The position numbers were made by a program, and so were the translations under genes. The notes under the pieces are model-generated. The model was not told where the DNA came from and did not search any database. It saw only the letters and a list, made by a program, of their open reading frames with translations. This document shows positions 35,910-46,763 of a stretch of 64,000 nucleotides of DNA, piece after piece. Source of the stretch: Beverwykella pulmonaria (Eukaryota; Ascomycota; Dothideomycetes; Pleosporales; Melanommataceae); assembly GCA_001599595.1 (NCBI GenBank), contig BCHH01000006.1, positions 224,874 to 288,873 on the forward strand, read 5' to 3'. Each line of letters opens with the position of its first letter. Position 1 is the first letter of the stretch.

Positions 35910-36803
35910 CTTGGGCTACTTCCCTCTTGCGGTAAGATCTGAACGAATAGACAACCGGTGTCTTTGGTGTGTTACTGGAATCCTGAACTCGCTCGTAAGG
36001 GTAAATAGTGCCGCCGTGGCTGTGAATGCGTAGGGAACGGTGATGTTGTTTGTTGACTGGAAACGAAAAGCGTTCACGTCAAGCAGGAACGATGCTCGTT
36101 ATCGATTACGCTAGTGCTCGGAATGGAATGGTATAGCTATGCACGGGCCATACACCTACGGCTTTAAATTATCTCACCACTCCACCTTTCAACAACATCA
36201 CCAAAGCCACGACATATAATCTAAGGTTGAGAGGAAATTTGAGAACTATATAGCGCACATCTTCTTGAATACCCGATGGAATCTCGATGAACTCGCCTCA
36301 TAATCTCGAGATGGCCTTCGCCACAAAACCTGCTGCTTCAGACTAGTCCGCATCCCTCTCAAGAGCCTGCCAGCCGAGGAACTGGGGCTCATGGGTCATA
36401 GGGACGAAAGAAATATTCATGTGCGCAGAGCCAAAGTTGCAACATCAGGTGGGAGCGATAGAACTCAATAAGAAACCCAGGCACAGTTCGACGGGCGCCG
36501 TCACTGATGTCAGCACAACAGAAGCACAGAAGAGCACGATGATAGAGATAGTATTTCGAATTCTAAACTAAACATTAGGTTCTCGAATGCAAACGCTTCC
36601 TGCGCGCATAAGACGGTGAACACCTCTGATGCTGCTGTACTACTTGGAAAACACTTTGATCATCTCGTCGCCGCCTTTTTCCACTGCGGCCGGTCCCTCT
36701 CCCGTCTCCTTCATGCACCCAGGTCCCCGCCCTGCTTCTTCGTCCTCTTGCCCTCAATTCAGGTTATCGAGTTTTGCTGATGCCCATCGTTGAATGAACG
36801 AGC
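35910..36803. other. Intergenic region
   Basis: Contains the upstream region of the pfkB kinase gene. A 60-codon minus frame at 36575-36757 is Arg/Gly-rich and has no domain. No other feature seen. Confidence 0.4.
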
Positions 36804-36995
36804 TTAGCAGTTCTGAATGTAGCGTCCCTGGCTGTAGTACGCGCTGTATGCCGCATTGACACTCTTGTGGTGCTCGACGGCGGCGTGCTTGAAGTTGGCC
36901 CAGATCTTCTTTATGGTTTGGCTAGACTGCTTCTCAACCTTCTCAGATGATGCAGAGGCGCGGCGAGAGTTGGGTTTTGAGGTAAAGGCAGCCAT
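36804..36995 (-). CDS. Small basic protein, 63 aa
   Basis: A single exon encodes 63 residues. The N-terminal half is Ser/Arg/Lys-rich (SRRASASSEKVEK) and the C-terminal half looks helical with aromatic residues (WANFKHAAVEHHKSVNAAYSAYY). I recall similar small fungal proteins ending in a comparable HH..NAA.AYY block, but I cannot name the family. Support for a real gene: the ATG lies after a CA-rich, C/A-biased leader typical of strongly expressed fungal genes, and a perfect TATA-type box stands about 200 bp upstream. No signal peptide or membrane span. Function unknown; a stress- or development-related small protein is a guess. Confidence 0.65.
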   Translation of the reverse strand: MAAFTSKPNSRRASASSEKVEKQSSQTIKKIWANFKHAAVEHHKSVNAAYSAYYSQGRYIQNC

Positions 36996-37196
36996 ACTGA
37001 TTGTTTGTTGTGGTGGTTTGGTTTGATTGGTTGGGATTAATCAAGTGTGGTTTGTGGTTGGCTGTTTGGTTCTTTGTTGCGGTGTGATTTGTAGTTTGAA
37101 AGCTTGTTATATTGAAGATTTCATAAGAAGTGTCGTGGTGATTGAGTGGTGGAGTGACTTGCTGCTGGATACTTCTTTTTTGTCAACATGCACCGT

Positions 37197-37205
37197 CCTT
37201 TTATA
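37197..37205 (-). promoter_or_regulatory. TATA box of the 63-aa gene
   Basis: On the minus strand the sequence reads TATAAAAGG, about 200 bp upstream of the ATG at 36995. The intervening leader is CA-rich on the coding strand. Both suggest a regulated or strong promoter. Confidence 0.5.
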
Positions 37206-38919
37206 TTCCCGAGACCAAAGATCTTTTTCAATTCAAATGTCAATATTGGATTTCTCTGTGTCAGCCATCGTGAGATCATTGAGCCAAGACTCACGATGCA
37301 AGGCGACATTGGATCTAGGTGGTCGCGGCGGTGTGGCGTTTCATCTTCGGTGGAGAAGGACCGAGGCTGCGAACGCCGACGGAAGCCGCAGTTGTATGAA
37401 ATCGCCCAAAAAGCCGTATTTCACGCCTTCCAACAACTCTTTCAGGATGCGATTGACGCCAAGTCGCTTACTCCCAATGTAACATTCCTGATATAGAGTG
37501 GCACAATACCGCACTCACGAGCCACCAGCGGCTCAACGTCTCCACCGCAAAAATCTCTGTGCAGGTCTCTTCCACCGAACGACCAGAGAACTGTCTCGCG
37601 GGCCCACGACACTGCCGTTAGAGGATTCACGTTTGTCATAGATTGGTTGTCCTTCGTGCTTTGGATCACGAATCTCTGGTTGCTGTGGCCTCAGCATGTT
37701 GCCGCTGACGCATTCCATTGGTTGGTTATTTCGCTCAACGTTACGGTGTCTCCTGTTCGACGCGTTTGCGTGTGATTTGGGTATTTGAAGTTACGTACAA
37801 ATTCCATCCTGAAATTGCGAGCGGTTCCACGTTTATGACGTGGTCGAATGGTCGAATACCTTGATGGATTCGCTGCAGCTGGCGTGCATCGCCGACTCAA
37901 CAACAGCTCGTACGAATGCAGCGATTTCATGGAGTCTGTCGGAACAGATCGGAAATCAGCACTTATGAAGTGGTGTAGTGTCGAGAAAATGTGAACGCGA
38001 AACCATCAATTCGCCTGTTTATGAAGGGTCGAAGGCGAACGTAAACGCCAAAACGGAAGCCTTTGTAGGCATCATTCTCATCAGCCATTACCTCTCGCGA
38101 TCCGTTCGAACCGCAGATATCCCTGATTTCTTCCTGGAAAGACTAGGTATTGAAGGCGAGGGAGTGGAGTGGACTGGGTGAAGAAATGACGCTCGAAGTT
38201 GCATAATCCCATCTTCGAGAATGCTATAAACGATATATTCGTTGGACAATCTCTGTTCATGTTCGGTGAATCTATCACACAATTGATAGTTCAAACATCA
38301 AGTTGCTTACTCAGGTACGTGCTTACCCCACTCATTTTCACGAAACCGCAAGGCCTATTCACATCCCTCTGCAGGATCCTACAAACCAGCCTTGTTGCAA
38401 ACAGTGAAAATAATGCCTGGAGATAATTATGTGGTGCCAGCTGTCGCTAGAAGATGACCGACACATGAATTCGGCAATTTTACGATCATGGTGGTGAAGC
38501 AAAATCACTTTACTGGAGCATTGGGAGAGAATCTCGCCCGACTGGTAGGCGTCGAGCACTGTCAAGGTGAAACGTGCGCAACAGCTTTTCAATGTCCAAA
38601 CCAACGTGTTATCTCAAACACTATATTCCAACTCCTTCGATTATTCATTTTCAACTCTACCAATCTTTAATTTCGGTTCAATTTCCAGTTCTATTCTCAT
38701 CAACAGGGGACTTACTCAGTGTCGTTTCTTTATTCAATGTTACTTCCTTCGTTCACAATGTCTGGAACTGTCACACCAAGGAATTTACCTATATAAGAAT
38801 ATTGATTTCTCCACACAGATCTCTTCATACTCATACCACACTCTCTCCACAACCACAGTTACAACACAATTCCAAGACTCAAGAACGAGACTCAAGACCT
38901 GTGAGCCCAGGAAACTCTA
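37206..38919. other. Intergenic region, fragmentary frames only
   Basis: Minus frames at 37442-37669 and 37121-37309 and plus frames at 37027-37482 overlap and have no recognisable domain. Some could be degraded coding sequence, but I could not assign a family. The A/T-rich stretch 38580-38900 precedes the MITE. Confidence 0.35.
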
Positions 38920-39194
38920 CCAGCCACGTGGATAAGCCAATTACTAATGAGTTCGCTGCACTATATCCTAGCTGTACATTACATACATCATAGAGCACAC
39001 GAACCAGACCCCTGACGCACGAACCATACCGAGTACTTATTGAATGCGTAGGACCGAAAACTGGCAGATGTGCTCCTGCCAAGGTCTCACACGTAGAGTA
39101 AGAAGCTGGGCCGAAGGCCCAGCCCATCGCAGTAATGTACAGCTAATATATATATTGCAGAGGACATTAGATAGTGGTGTATCCACGTGGCTGG
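38920..39194. mobile_element. 275-bp MITE with ~64-bp imperfect TIRs
   Basis: The left end (38920-38983) and the reverse complement of the right end (39131-39194) both begin CCAGCCACGTGGATA and both contain TAGCTGTACATTAC about 50 bp in. The element is too short for any gene. Ends match the larger elements at 7116-8890 and 15018-15794, so this is the compact form of one family. The outer flank GCAATGGTGTCCTAGGCTTA resembles the flank after 8890 (TATGGTGTCCTGGGCTTATA), so the family's repeat may extend further or share an insertion target. Confidence 0.8.
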
Positions 39195-39645
39195 CAATGG
39201 TGTCCTAGGCTTACATAAACAAACCATACGTTTTAGAACTGCCGTTAGCTTACTTGTCTTTCATAGAACGTATTTTTAGCAGCGATAGAGCTGAGTTGCA
39301 CAGTCTGGTTCAGCCTGTTGCTTGGCAATATAAGCCACAAGCAAGCATATGCTCGAAACTATTGGATATTGGTCGGAAGCGAAGCGAATCTTTTCAAGTT
39401 TCATTCGTCAACGCCGAAGGTTTTTCGCTTTTTCTTTCCTTCTTGAACATATCGCCTAACGCAGATTGGAAGAGGACTTTGTGGCTTTGCTTCAGCCAGT
39501 CACTTCACAGCCTACAGAGCGTGTCGCGATAAGCTAAAAGGGCCTTGATCTGCATCCAGCCTCGATTTCTTTCATGACACTTTTTTCCACACTTTGTGTA
39601 CACCACATCGGCTATACCACTTTCTAGGTTGCTTCAGTTTCACTG

Positions 39646-41510
39646 TTGGGTGCATTTATGGAATCATTCAGAGGCCAATACATACCTGATCAATATCCAC
39701 TAAGCTTTCCACAGAAACCCCTCCCTTCGCCTTCTTCGGTTGCTCTAGAGTCTCCATACTACAGTCCTCAAAGTCGCGATGCTCGAGGGCGGTGGAAATG
39801 GAAGCTACGGAATGTTTCTTCGAATTTTTGGCTTTGGGAAATGTCCGCATGCCTGCTGACTCTTTGCATTTCCAGTCTGATATTTTGGCAACTAAAAAAA
39901 CTGGACGGCAACCCTATAGGGTACTGGAAGTACCGGTGGTCTCCTACATCAAGCCTTGCATTTGCTGTGACAGTTGCAAAAGCCTCGATGATGATTCCAG
40001 TTGCATCTGCTCTAGGCCAATTGAAATGGCACTGGTTCAGAATGTCGCGCCAACTTGATGGTATTGAATACTTCGATGAAGCAAGTAGAGGGGTTCTAGG
40101 ATCGTTGGGGCTCCTATGGAGATTGAAATTCTGGTATGTTACACCAAAGCCCACCAATCTACATAGTAGTTGGCCTGACCTAGCAAAAGGCGTTGGGCCT
40201 CAATCGGTGCTCTCATCACTGTTTGCGCTCTATCCATTGACGCCCTCACTCAAAATGCAGTCCGCTACTCAACGAGCCCGGACCTTACTTATGGAAGCCG
40301 TGTTTTTCGAACCAAATCCTTCGCCATCAGGTCCAGGTTCAGTCAAAGAGGCAGAGACTTCCCACCATCAAGCATGCTATCCCCCATGTACTATGCCATC
40401 AGTGCATCTAATAACCCCAATTTTGACCAAAACCTCTTTGATTGTGCGTCCGGAAATTGCACATTTGGAACGTACGACTCCCTTGCTATTGACTTTCAAT
40501 GCGTTCGCTCCGAACCGTTACGGAACGGGCGCTTTGTGCAGCACCCCGCTCTCATCGATGACGGCTTCTATCTCGACACAACCCATGGTATCATTTCTTC
40601 AAATGTCACATTGAAATCCCCAGACTCTGGAATATTCAACGACGACCTCGGGCCTCTTATTGCCAGATGGCTGGTTCTCGCAAACCCAAGCTCTCTTGCG
40701 CCGGCGCCAATAGCGATGGACTGTGCGTTCTACTGGACAGTCAAGCTGTACAACTCCAGTGTTGTCAATGGCGTGTTTTACGAAGACGTCAAGTCCACAT
40801 GGACAAATAAGACATACGAAGTCACCAGGCTTGAAGATATCTACCTAACACCTGACCAATGCTGGAGGAATAATGCATCCATTTCTGAAGGTGATGAAGC
40901 GTATCCGAATTGCACCAACATAGTGTACTCATTCGCCCAAGAATCTCTGCAAGCATGGTTCAATCTACCAGATTTTTCACTCACGGGTTTCGGGCTTAAC
41001 GATACAAGACTAGAAGATCTAGAGACATACTGGAATTACAGCAGTATCTTTGTACAGGCAATCATGAATGATCTCACTGATTCAAATTCAACTGAGATAT
41101 TTTCCACGGTCAATCGTAGGGCAGAACGGCTCAGCACGGCTATTACCAGCCTCCTTCGTCAGATGCCTGAGAATATAGATCTTGACGGCAACAGAACCTA
41201 TGGGTACTCCTGGGGAACCACCATTTGGCATCCGGATACACTCTATAATATCCAGTGGAGATATCTAGCTTTCCCTGTTCTTTTGGTTGGTCTCAGTACA
41301 TTGTTCTTCCTTGTGACGGTCATCTTCACGTGGGGAGAGGGAGGTTGGAAATCTTCACAATTAGCAGTCGTTTTCCACGGCTTATCTGAAAGAGACGCCA
41401 AAGCAGTGGGAAATGTAAGCGGATATGCAGACATGAGAGAAATCGGTCAGGATATGCTTGTTCGGCTTGTAAAGACTGATACCGGAGAAAAATTGATGGG
41501 GAGACCTTGA
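39646..41510 (+). CDS. DUF3176 membrane protein
   Basis: An integral membrane protein of the fungal DUF3176 family, function unknown. Two exons, 39646-40133 and 40190-41510, give 602 aa. The intron (GTATGT donor) joins LKFW-RWASIGALITVCALSIDALTQ, the family's hallmark. Predicted spans: about 64-84 (WEMSACLLTLCISSLIFW), about 105-125, the segment just after the splice, and one near the C-terminus (LAFPVLLVGLSTLFFLVTVIF). Between the third and last spans lies a long, probably extracytosolic loop of about 370 residues with many Asn-glycosylation sequons and paired cysteines, including DCASGNCTFG. Another in-frame Met lies four codons later. Family assignment is firm; no role is claimed. Confidence 0.9.
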
Positions 41511-41862
41511 TTGGGACATAGCGGTACGGAAGGGGAAGTTTGAATGTCGCGATGAGGACACGGTCTTTATGAAGGCGAACATAGAAACGAATGATGCATG
41601 GCTTTGTCTCGGTTCTGTTACTCGTATTTAATATCATGTCCTCACTGATTGATATCACAGTCCACTTTCTCTAGGTTGATACCATTATAGTGGAAAATCA
41701 TAGGACGAAGGTCGTACAATCGGATGCCCTTGGCAGTGTAGAGAATCCATTGCCGTATCTTTGTGGTACAGCGGTGGGCATTGGTGAAGAGGATGCTGGA
41801 GCTGAAGAATCGATAGGCTATGTAGGAAACCATTGAGCCTTCCTCACGAGTCACTACGATTC
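41511..41862. other. 3' flank between DUF3176 gene and solo LTR
   Basis: Short minus-strand frames only, no domain. Nothing else recognised. Confidence 0.4.
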
Positions 41863-42222
41863 TGTAACGATTCAAACAATCGTTCCATCACATGACCGAC
41901 CTGCTCCCTACCCAACTCCAAACAGGTCCTGTTCCGACCCAAACCTGTAGGACCTCGGCTCCCGACCTGCTCCCCAACTCCGATACAGATCCTATTCCAA
42001 TCCGAACCTGTAGTACCTCAGCTTAGCTATCTCTCATCCCTCATACTGTATATAAGCCAGTCTTCTCGCTAGTTAGATTAGGTAGCTTTTCAATATCCTT
42101 TCGTACCAGGCCTATAGGTATTAATTCAATCTTGGGTATTCGTTATCACTCGTGCACTCCCATATGCCTTCGGTAGTGATTCGTACCCGAATCAGATAGT
42201 TCTGATAACCTGCGCCATTACA
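41863..42222 (+). mobile_element. Solo LTR (360 bp, internally shortened)
   Basis: Starts TGTAACGATTCAAACAATCG and ends CTGCGCCATTACA. It matches the LTR copies at 50802-51227 and 51545-51969, including a TATATAAGCCAGTC promoter-like box and the block GGTATTCGTTATCACTCGTGC. It is about 65 bp shorter than the other two. No internal retrotransposon sequence adjoins it, so it is a solo LTR. No clear target duplication. Confidence 0.8.
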
Positions 42223-43344
42223 GTTTATTAGAATATTTTATAACTACTAAGGTGCTTAATCCACAACAAGTCTAATAGGCTGACGTATTGCCCCTATGGA
42301 TAGCCGCCATACAGTGGTCAGGGGTCTGTGACAGGCTGTGCACGCGCGCACTGCTAAGTTTAGTGAGAAAGACGGTAGACCCTGTCGCTCTTGGCACGCT
42401 TAGTGTGATGACGAGCACTGAGGAGATTTACGTTGTGCACTGCGCTAGGCCGTAGCTGGCGTAGCTTGCTATGTGATCGTATGGCTTGTGCACCGTCACG
42501 ACAGTAAAGCGGCGACGGGCATGGATCTAAGCGAGAGGAAACTGCCTCCCAAAACAGAGGGCTTGAACCTCCAAATCCGGCGGCATCTTCCCCAACAATA
42601 CTATATAGTAGTTATACTTCTCTAAACTTATTAATTTTTCTTAATTTTCTTAGTAAAACCCCGCGCATCACGCGAACGAACACGGTATTAGTCGCTCGGC
42701 CGGGGATTGCAAAACTCTACGGCACAATTTAACTAATACTCCTAGCTATAGATATTCGATAACAGCACCATCTACCACCTTGAACACAAGAACTCAACGC
42801 TCAACCCCAGTTCCTACAGCTTGACCAATCGTCCCAGTTACAGACAACAGCACCAACAACTCAATGCCCAACCCCAGGCTCTACTACTTACCCAGTCTTC
42901 CCGGTTATAGATAGCAGCACCACGGCGAACCTTTCGCTAGTCGATCTCTCCATCGCAGAGCCAGCCCACGCCGTGGTGCCTGGCTACGACACCGATAAGC
43001 CCCCACCCAACGAGACATGCGTGGAACCACGCCATCGCACTCCCCAGCTCACTGCAGAGAAGAATCCCCAGCGCAGGAGAAACACCAGCCTGAACGACGT
43101 CCAGTCCGGTAATTCCGTCGCTGAAAGCCATCGCGTTGCCGACTCCTCCTCTCCTCGGCCCTGATGCTTACGTTTTCTCCTTCCCAATACCATCCGCATT
43201 CGCCTCGCGAGCCGTCCCGTCCCTCAACACGAAAACGCAATCTTCTTCCACCACCGACACCGCTTCACCTCGGGCGGCATCGACGCTTTAATCCTGTTCG
43301 CGTATTAGCCATTCATCCAGTCTCAGTGGTCCAGTCCAGTTCAC
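42223..43344. other. Repeat-derived intergenic region
   Basis: No supportable gene. About 42500-42612 is shared with 50165-50280 (annotated separately). 42755-42925 contains two imperfect copies of a ~75-bp segment with AACTCAA(C/T)GC(T/C)CAACCCCAG and an AGCAGCACC-like boundary. Open frames at 42937-43240 overlap on both strands and have no domain. Confidence 0.4.
42500..42612. repeat. Dispersed repeat, copy 1
   Basis: Shares a long block with 50165-50280 in the same orientation: AAAGCGGCGA, GGATCTAAGCGAGAGGAAA, CCTCCCAAAAC and CCAAATCCGGCGGC followed by CCCCAACAATA. Probably the edge of a transposable element. The AACCTCCAAATCC part vaguely recalls a tRNA T-arm on the other strand, but no full tRNA fold is visible. 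Confidence 0.65.
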
Positions 43345-44741
43345 TCACACAAACGTCTCAAACGGCACACCCCTCAGCCTCTCCCCGGCGTCTACAACCT
43401 CGAACGGCTCCGGCGCGAAACTCACACCCGCCCACGCGCGGAACAGCGCACGCCAGTAGCATGCCTGCGCCGCGGGCGTGAGGAACCGCTCTCTGAAGGT
43501 CGTTGCGCCGTTCGCAGCGATGAGCTTCCCGCGGGCTGGATCCGCAAGGAGAGTTTTCATCTTCGTCTCTAGATCCGAGAAGTTGCGGTTCACCATCACG
43601 ACGTTCTGCGCGGCACCCGACGGGACGAGCACAGAGTGATGCGGCTCGATCCACTCCGGCGTGTGCATGACGACGACGGAGCCGCAGTTGAGGAGGTACT
43701 TGCCGCGGCCGGAGTAGCTGCGGCCCTCGGTGTGCATGAGGAACTGGTAGTCACAATGATCCACTGTCGCTACTGTGAGTTTCTCAAACTTCGCCGCAAC
43801 GTTGGACCTGTCCTTCCACATGATTTCCTCGACGTCAGCCCAGGGCTTCCCGCGGGTCGCCGCGACCAGCTTTGTGCGCAGCTTGTTGGTCCAGAGGACG
43901 CCGCGCCAGAGGAGCTTTGGGGTTTTTGCGTCGAAGGGCACCGCGTTTTGGGCCATTTCGGTGCGGATCTGCTCGTAGGCGCCGACGAGGTCGAGGGGCC
44001 AGGAGAAGTAGCCGAAGTCGGGCATGAGCCAGACTTGGGCGTCGATGGGGAGGCGGGTGAGGGCCCAGGTGGTCTGGTTTCCGTGGGAGACGGCGGGCGT
44101 GGCTTTGGCGGTGTTCCCCTTTGTGGGGGTGCCAGGGATGGGCTTGTCTTCGATGGGGCGGTCTTCGATGACGAAGGAGAATTCGATGTCTGGGATGGGC
44201 TCGGGGCTGGAGGTTATGGCGCGGTCGATCTGCTGGAGGATGGCCATTGTGCGGGGAGGGTGGTACCCGTTTACGAGCTTCGCTTCTAGGATGAAGAGCT
44301 GGTGGCTGGTGAGGTGTAGTTCATGATTGAGATATGTCTTGGGAGGTTCTGTACCTTCTGCCTGTAAATCATTGCTCGCACAGCACCGTCTTTGATCCAG
44401 TCGAGGTCAACATCTGCCTTTGTTACATTCCCGATGGTCTTCCTATGCGCGGCCGCGCGCTCAATCTCCTTGAACAAGTCTTTGAATTCGGCGCTGCATT
44501 CTGCGGCGCCGAGGCCATAGCTGTCGAATCGCGAGAGATTTCGCAAGGTCTTCACCGGAGCTGGCGCTCGTGGAGACGGCGTCGGCGAAACCTCGACGTC
44601 CTTATGTGCCGACGGCGGCGAACGGTGAGACGGCACGAGAAAGTGCGCACTGGAGTAAGTCTTCGTAACAAGTATCGTGCAGAAGAAGAGAAAAACGCAG
44701 GCGGCGCCGCACCTGGCGAGCCCTCTTCGGCTCCTGACCAT
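43345..44741 (-). CDS. Glycosyltransferase family 90 (CAP10-like)
   Basis: A type II membrane glycosyltransferase related to CAP10/GT90, expected in the Golgi and acting on glycans of the wall or glycoproteins. Two exons, 44741-44355 and 44298-43345, give 446 aa. The 56-nt intron joins YRQK-LFILEAK in phase 0. The start MVRSRRG was chosen because a signal anchor follows (CGAACVFLFFCTILV). An in-frame ATG at 44876 would add 45 residues with no clear purpose. Family features: DIEFSFVIEDRP; WLMPDFGYFSWP; a WRGVLWTN block (usually WRG.TTG); HCDYQFLMHTEGRSYSGRGKYLLNCGSVVV; and FVRP-like HHSVLVPSGAAQNVV near the C-terminus. The coding region is GC-rich compared with its surroundings. Confidence 0.87.
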
Positions 44742-45959
44742 GTTTGCTCGGGAATCGGGGAAACGGTATGGCCTTGAGGACCTAGAGGGCCTTAAGGCAA
44801 AAGCTGGACATGCCAGACACAAGGTGAACACGCTAAATGGATCTTCCTTTCTACTTGGACGTCGCGAGCCCTCCAAGCCCGTCCACGTAATGTACTACGC
44901 CGCGTACTTTACCCTGCGTAGAGAAGATTGGTCCATACGCACGTACAGGCATCACAGCCCACACGAGGTACAGGGCTCTGTCCATCGTATTCGGCCGGCG
45001 CGCAGTGCGGGAGCACACCATGTACTACATGGGCCGAGGTTTAGTAGTGACATGCCGTATTATTAGTGGAGCGAGCCTGGAGCTTAGTCGTTACTCACGC
45101 GACGTTCAAACCAGCATCTTTCCTATCTGCTGTGCGAGTGTGCAGTACGTACGTAGAACTTTTCTGTGGGCCACACGCACGACCCCGTACCCACTCTTCA
45201 TAATCCTAATCCAAGAAGTGCTCGCAACCCACGGATTGCAAGGCATTCCTGAGGCAATTTTTAACCGCGAGAAAGCGTAGCGTTGGCAGAGGGGGCACAG
45301 TGTCTGCACCTTGATACGCGTATAGTGTACTCGGTGTTCTGGTGTGGCCGGGATCCTCCAGGAACACCACTACAATGGTTTACGAGCACCGCGTATAGGC
45401 CAATATCACGCATTCGGGTAGCTCGGTTTACACTCGCTGGGGTTTTAAGGGCCGCGGAGACACGACGTTTGCGCATGTGCATCTGGCGTTCTCTTTTGAG
45501 TCTCCAGGGACTTTGTATGTACTATATGTAATACTGTGATTTCCTGACATGGAAGCATGCAGTTGAGGTCCCACACGCAACCAGGCACCCTCGCTTGCTC
45601 GCACGGCGACAGGGGTCTTTAGTCCGCATCGCAATAACGTCAAGCATCGTACATGCGACGAATGGCTGCACCTTCGATGGTGCGCAAGAGGAGGGCGGTT
45701 GCTCAGGTGAAGAGGTGAGGTGTAAGAGTGATGGATTGCTAGGACGGCGAGATTCGCATGTACAGCTGGCGTAGCGCCTGCCACTCACATGCGCCGCTCC
45801 TCCTGCCAATAGCAGATACATATGCCCTGGCCATGGATATGCTACCAACCCCCAGTTCGTACCCATATTTCTGGGTCGACGGGTCCCGCCCCACTCGCCA
45901 GAAGCCAAGCGGATCCTACATCCTACCCTCTTTCCCTCCCACTTCATCCCATGTCCAGC
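44742..45959. other. Intergenic region
   Basis: Short frames on both strands without domains. Some may be decayed coding sequence, but none could be assigned. No repeat unit seen. Confidence 0.35.
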
Positions 45960-46530
45960 CTACAACTTACTCCCCACCAAACTCCCCCCATCCAGCGCAA
46001 CCGTCGCCCCATTCACATACGCCCCCGCCCTCGACGCCAACCAAACACACGTGCCAGCTATATCCTCCGCACTCCCAATCCGTCCCAGGGGTATACTCCC
46101 CTCGATCTCCGCCTGGAACTTCTCCAGCGTCGCCTTCATCATCTTGCTCTGAAACGGCCCGCACGCAACCGTGTTGCTCGTGATTTGCCGCTTCCCCAGG
46201 TGCGACGCGAGCACGCGCGAGAGGTGGTGCAGACCGGCCTTGGATGCCGAGTACGCGGAGGTTTCCAGCGAGGGGACGCGCAGGCCGTCGACGGAGCCGA
46301 TGTTTATGACGGGGGAGGGGGAGGTGGGCGATGCGGCGGCGGAGAGGAGGGGCGTCACGGCTTGCGTGAGCTGGAAGACGCCCTTGAGGTTCAGCGTGAG
46401 GACGCAGTCCCAGGCCGCGGATGGGTACGTGTCGTAGGGGGCTCCCTAGTTGCTGCCGGAGTTGTTGACGAGGACGTCGAGGCGGCCTGCGCGCGTTTAC
46501 CTCAAACGCCTTACTCATTTTAGCTCCCAC
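45960..46530 (-). pseudogene. Short-chain dehydrogenase, 5'-truncated with internal stop
   Basis: The C-terminal two thirds of an SDR are present: LDVLVNNSGSN, then AAWDCVLTLNLKGVFQLTQA, the catalytic Ser region INIGSVDG, the active-site YSASKAG, and the C-terminal GATVALDGGSL. The gene lacks the N-terminal Rossmann half with the GxxxGxG cofactor loop. A short MSKAFE piece is joined directly to the middle by an apparent deletion. A TAG interrupts NNSGSN-GAPYD at about 46449, where the family usually has Trp. Being GC-rich, its antisense strand makes long false frames. No active enzyme is expected. Confidence 0.8.
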
Positions 46531-46763
46531 GTACGCGAACCTCAAACAAAAATAATCAATCACCTGAGTGGAGTATTTAAGCAGGAAGGACGTCGACGCC
46601 TAGATCCCGAGAATCACATTCCTGTGAGCATATCGGAAGTAGATCTAGCGTTGGTTTTGGAAAGATCGGGCTTGACGGCAGAGGATCTTCAATATACACG
46701 GGCAAACCATCTGTGGCACACTCAGTGGCTAGTCAACGTTATTTATTAGCTAGGTGACTTTAC

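Noticed and set aside
43636..44289. 217-codon plus-strand frame
   Set aside because: It is the antisense of the GC-rich GT90 exon, which has clear family motifs on the minus strand.
45822..46563. Long plus- and minus-frame ORFs in 45.8-46.6 kb
   Set aside because: They are shadows of the GC-rich SDR remnant; only the frame with the YSASKAG and LDGGSL motifs is meaningful.
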